Origin: Comamonadaceae bacterium
GTDB taxonomy: Bacteria; Pseudomonadota; Gammaproteobacteria; Burkholderiales; Burkholderiaceae
Length of the DNA stretch: 8,152 nt
Direction: 5' to 3'
NCBI GenBank assembly: GCA_947484245.1
Contig: CANKOT010000095.1
Coordinates: 1 to 8,152 of the forward strand
A program made the translations under genes and the position numbers. Every line of letters starts with the position of its first letter. Positions within the stretch are counted from its first letter, which is position 1. The notes beneath the pieces are model-generated. The model was not told the origin of the DNA. It worked only from the letters and a program-made list of their open reading frames with translations, and did no database searches. Below are positions 5,372-8,152 of this stretch, in pieces.

Positions 5372-7117
5372 TCAGCCAAATCGGCTGGCAGCCATCAGTT
5401 TGGCCAGCGATGCCGCCATGGGCAAGGGCTCGTGGTTGGCGTGTGCGGCCAGCAACTCCCCGCACAACACTGACCAACTGATGCCCCTCGCGCCTAGCCC
5501 TGTACAAACCATGAGGCCTTTGAGTTCTTGGTGAGAAAACGCACCAACAGCAGGTAGCCGATCAGGCAAGGCCATGCGAACAGCCGCCCATGAGGTGGTT
5601 TGCTCTAGATCGATGTGCTTCAAGATTTGATCTTGCCAAGCAGGCATGAGTTCAGCCCATTGTTCTAGGTTGGATATTTGATCAGCCTTGCGTGTTTGCA
5701 AATCAAAGTCGTTGCGTTGAAAGCTCGAACCCACGATCCAAAAAGCTTCATTTAATTTTTCTGGGTTTTGAAGGTGGCCTATGAAACTCCCATGCCCGTT
5801 GACTGGAAAGTGCGGCAATTGAGATTGCAAGTTTTGCGGCAACATTGACATGCTTCCCAGGGTCACTTGGCCTCGAAGCGCCGTGGCGGGCAGGTGAGGG
5901 CGAGACAAATTTGGTGATGAAAGATGGATGCCGTCGATCAAGGCTTGTGCATCATAGGCGTTGGCTAAGATCAGTAGTGGTGCTTGCGCCATGAGAGCCC
6001 CATGCGCATCTCTACATTGCCATTGATGGTTGTGGGTCACCAGCTGGGCTACTTTTTGGCGAGTTTGCACTTCAATGTTGGCATGCCTTAATTGCGCCTT
6101 CACCAAGGTTTGAGGCTGAAGCCATCCTGCCATGTTGTGCCACAGCGCAGCGGTCACTTCTTTCAAACCTGCCGCCAGTTTTTGCTCGATGCTGGCTTGT
6201 GTGCTCCATTCATGACCGGCTCTGGGCCAGAGCTCGCCTTTTGGCAACTCTCGTTTGCCAGCATAGCGGTGCTCCAGCAAGCTTGAAATGTCAAAGTCGC
6301 GGCCTCGTTCAAGCAGTGACTGCGCTCTCACTACGGTGGCACGCACGCCATCTCGTGTGATGCGAGAGAGTACATTGTTGTCGGGCGATACATGACTTGT
6401 AAAAATGCCAGCTGGCAAGCCCGATGCACCTGCGCCCAAGGCATCTCCTTGATCCAGAACGAGCACTTTCCAGCCTCTGCTGGCCAGGCTATGCGCCACT
6501 GCCGAGCCCCCCAAGCCCGCACCAATGACGATTGCATTGTTGCTGTTGGATATGAAATGTGGGTGTAACACCTCAGGGATTTGCCGCAGGGACGATTTAA
6601 TTTGCCAAGGCGGCTCATAGCAAGCGCTGTGCTTGGTTGAATCAATTTGAAAACCCGCGCTCTTGAGTTCGGCCACGCGGCTAGAAGATGCATTGAGCCA
6701 CTGCAGACAAGTGCCCGTTTTGCACAAACGTGCCAAAGTTTTCACACCCCATGGGTCTAAATTGTCAACAACAATGCTGTTGCTGGCAATGTCAATTTCT
6801 TTGGCAATTTGCGGTGCAGCACCAATGCACAGTGTCAATTGCACTCGTCCTTGTTCAAATACAAAGCGATGCACACCGGGCAACAAACCCACACATGCCG
6901 TTGCTAGAGCAGGGGGTAGATTTTGGGGGGCTTCAGCGCTAAAGGCCGTGAAAAAAAGTTGCTGCGGTGAATCTGGGCTTTGTTGCCAGGCGTCAAGCGT
7001 GTTGAGAAACGATTGACCCTGTCCAAATGCAGTCTCTAGAGCATGCCAAGTGCTTTGGCTGGGATCTCGGTTTTGCCAATGACTTGCGTGAAAATTAGGC
7101 GCTGGGTGGGGGGACAT
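5372..7117 (-). CDS. mnmC: MnmC-type tRNA 5-methylaminomethyl-2-thiouridine protein with a degenerate methyltransferase half
   Basis: In bifunctional MnmC the C-terminal FAD domain removes the carboxymethyl group from cmnm5(s2)U34 of tRNA, and the N-terminal domain methylates the resulting aminomethyl group. Here (581 residues) the oxidase half looks complete: GAGLGG (199-204), [10 protein letters not shown] (230-239), a central ALRGQVTLG, then RLPAVGAF and CTGLGARG (538-545). The N-terminal half is only about 190 residues, against roughly 245 in E. coli. Its SAM-binding LETGFGTG is changed to LETAFGQG (27-34), and the catalytic DGFAPAKNPDMW region is reduced to DNLDPWG (118-124). Methylation is therefore doubtful. 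The start at 7117 has AAGG at a suitable distance; an upstream in-frame ATG at 7195 would lie deep in yggX. The gene overlaps the end of yggX by 23 bases. Confidence 0.88.
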   Translation of the reverse strand: MSPHPAPNFHASHWQNRDPSQSTWHALETAFGQGQSFLNTLDAWQQSPDSPQQLFFTAFSAEAPQNLPPALATACVGLLPGVHRFVFEQGRVQLTLCIGAAPQIAKEIDIASNSIVVDNLDPWGVKTLARLCKTGTCLQWLNASSSRVAELKSAGFQIDSTKHSACYEPPWQIKSSLRQIPEVLHPHFISNSNNAIVIGAGLGGSAVAHSLASRGWKVLVLDQGDALGAGASGLPAGIFTSHVSPDNNVLSRITRDGVRATVVRAQSLLERGRDFDISSLLEHRYAGKRELPKGELWPRAGHEWSTQASIEQKLAAGLKEVTAALWHNMAGWLQPQTLVKAQLRHANIEVQTRQKVAQLVTHNHQWQCRDAHGALMAQAPLLILANAYDAQALIDGIHLSSPNLSRPHLPATALRGQVTLGSMSMLPQNLQSQLPHFPVNGHGSFIGHLQNPEKLNEAFWIVGSSFQRNDFDLQTRKADQISNLEQWAELMPAWQDQILKHIDLEQTTSWAAVRMALPDRLPAVGAFSHQELKGLMVCTGLGARGISWSVLCGELLAAHANHEPLPMAASLAKLMAASRFG

Positions 7118-7370
7118 AACCTTGGGCTGCATCGGCGCCTGCGCCAAAGAAGTGATTCTCCATTTGGCGTGCCAAATACTGGCGAGCCCTTGCATCGGCC
7201 AAGTTCAAGCGATTTTCATTGACCAACATGGTTTGGTGCTTAATCCAAGCTGCCCATGCCTCTTTGCTAACGTTTTCCCAAATGCGCTTGCCCAATTCAC
7301 CGGGGTAGGGAGGAAAGTCTAGACCTTCTGCTTCAGTTTCTAATTTGATGCATTTAACTGTGCGTGCCAT
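7095..7370 (-). CDS. yggX: YggX, Fe(II)-trafficking / oxidative damage protection protein
   Basis: This 91-residue cytoplasmic protein of the YggX family (PF04362) is thought to help protect iron-sulfur clusters and handle ferrous iron under oxidative stress. The sequence begins [10 protein letters not shown] with the conserved cysteine at residue 7. It continues with [24 protein letters not shown], then [16 protein letters not shown] and a C-terminal FFG, all family hallmarks. Length is normal. The start at 7370 follows a good Shine-Dalgarno, AAGGAAC. mnmC starts within its last codons, so the two are probably co-transcribed. The divergent neighbour fpr is also linked to redox defence. Confidence 0.95.
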   Translation of the reverse strand: MARTVKCIKLETEAEGLDFPPYPGELGKRIWENVSKEAWAAWIKHQTMLVNENRLNLADARARQYLARQMENHFFGAGADAAQGYVPPPSA

Positions 7371-7485
7371 GATGTTCCTTGATAATTCTTAAGATGAGAG
7401 CGGTATAGGGATATAAAATTATTGTATTTCCATTACATGCAAATAAGTCTCAAAATGGCTTGTTTTGTTTAAATCCCTAAGCTTT
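7371..7485. promoter_or_regulatory. Divergent promoter region of yggX and fpr
   Basis: This 115-base gene-free stretch is clearly AT-rich, with runs such as ATATAAAATTATTG near 7410-7424. It must hold the promoters of the two divergent genes. Possible boxes for fpr include TTGATA near 7379 with TATAGG downstream (19-base spacer). None is strong enough to assign, and I see no recognisable SoxR, Fur or OxyR site. fpr has at best a weak ribosome site (TAAG) before its ATG. Confidence 0.45.
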
Positions 7486-8152
7486 ATGAGTGCATTTTTA
7501 GAAGAAAAAGTCCTGAGTGTTCACCACTGGACCGATCGTTTGTTCAGCTTCACCACCACGCGCGATCAGGCGCTGCGTTTTTCGAATGGCCATTTCACCA
7601 TGATTGGTCTGCGCAGCGAAAACGGCAAACCCTTGCTGAGAGCCTACAGCATTGCCAGTGCCAATTATGAAGAGCACCTTGAATTTTTGAGCATCAAAGT
7701 TCAAGACGGACCCTTAACTTCCAAATTGCAACATATTCAAGTGGGCGACACCATTGTGGTCGGGCGCAAACCCACAGGCACACTGCTCATTGATTACCTC
7801 ACGCCCGCAAAACGTTTGTACCTCATTGGCACTGGCACGGGCTTGGCACCCTATATGAGCATCATTCGCGACCCCGAAACCTACGAGCGATTTGAGCAAG
7901 TGATCTTGTTGCATGGTGTGCGTGAAGTGAAAGAGTTGGCCTACCACGACTACATCACCAAAGAACTCCCTCAAAATGAGTTTCTAGGCGAGATGGTTAG
8001 CAAGCAACTGTTGTACTACCCTACCGTCACGCGTGAAGCGTTTGAGCATCAAGGCCGAGTGACAGAGTTGCTTGAAAACGGCACCATCAGTTCAGACCTC
8101 GGCATTCCTGTTTTAAATCCCGCAGAAGATCGGGTCATGATTTGTGGCAGCC
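7486..8152 (+). CDS. fpr: Ferredoxin-NADP reductase, bacterial Fpr type (3' end cut off)
   Basis: The frame is open from ATG at 7486 to the window edge, giving 222 residues of an expected length near 257, so about 35 C-terminal residues are missing. The enzyme exchanges electrons between NADPH and ferredoxin or flavodoxin and is often part of the oxidative stress response. Visible motifs are the FAD-binding RAYSIAS (52-58), the NADP-binding GTGTGLAPYMSIIRDPE (115-131), LLHGVRE (141-147) and the start of the C-terminal CGS motif (220-222). The first residues MSAFLEEKVLSVHHWTDRLF are typical. It belongs to the plant-type reductase superfamily and is unrelated in fold to the reductase encoded at 226-1251. 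It diverges from yggX across an AT-rich promoter region. Confidence 0.94.
   Translation, partial: MSAFLEEKVLSVHHWTDRLFSFTTTRDQALRFSNGHFTMIGLRSENGKPLLRAYSIASANYEEHLEFLSIKVQDGPLTSKLQHIQVGDTIVVGRKPTGTLLIDYLTPAKRLYLIGTGTGLAPYMSIIRDPETYERFEQVILLHGVREVKELAYHDYITKELPQNEFLGEMVSKQLLYYPTVTREAFEHQGRVTELLENGTISSDLGIPVLNPAEDRVMICGS

Noticed and set aside
5373..5391. Small hairpin CAGCC-AAATC-GGCTG at the convergent gene ends as a terminator
   Set aside because: The stem is only five bases, no T-run follows on either strand, and most of it lies within mnmC coding sequence.
4941..5507. Minus-strand frame of 188 codons spanning the ends of the binding-protein gene and mnmC
   Set aside because: Antisense to the binding-protein gene and out of frame with mnmC, both well supported; its composition does not look like a real protein.

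Overview
The window looks like a chromosomal segment of a betaproteobacterium, most likely a Comamonadaceae-type member of the Burkholderiales. The basis is the sulfite reductase/DUF934 pair, the bifunctional-type MnmC, YggX and Fpr proteins, and a base composition of roughly half G+C, which is low for that family and recalls planktonic freshwater lineages. This is judged from protein character, not from a search. No mobile element, tRNA, rRNA or CRISPR array was seen.

Left part, minus strand (about 1-3957), read from right to left: cysI (siroheme sulfite reductase), a DUF934 gene coupled to it by an ATGA overlap, a 44-codon tail that looks like the last piece of cysN, then fdxA (7Fe ferredoxin) overlapping the TTG start of a thioredoxin-reductase-like ferredoxin-NADP reductase. 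After a short gap comes a TPP riboswitch, and the start codon of the gene it controls lies in the first bases of the window. The cysN tail sits where cysH, cysD and cysN would be expected, so the sulfate-activation genes appear to have been deleted from this operon while sulfite reductase was kept. FNR and FdxA are a plausible electron chain for CysI.

Middle (3958-5371): a 203-base divergent promoter region separates cysI from a plus-strand periplasmic substrate-binding protein of the branched-chain amino acid/amide type. It has no permease or ATPase genes beside it. Its stop lies two bases from the stop of the convergent mnmC.

Right part (5372-8152): yggX and mnmC form an overlapping minus-strand pair for Fe(II)/oxidative-damage handling and tRNA wobble-uridine modification. 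The N-terminal methyltransferase half of this MnmC is short and has lost key motifs, while the FAD oxidase half looks intact. Divergent from yggX is fpr, a plant-type/bacterial ferredoxin-NADP reductase cut by the window end. The window therefore holds two unrelated kinds of ferredoxin-NADP reductase.

I see no wholly new system. The most informative points are the apparent cysHDN deletion scar, the degenerate MnmC methyltransferase domain, and the TPP riboswitch with a duplicated element next to the ribosome binding site.
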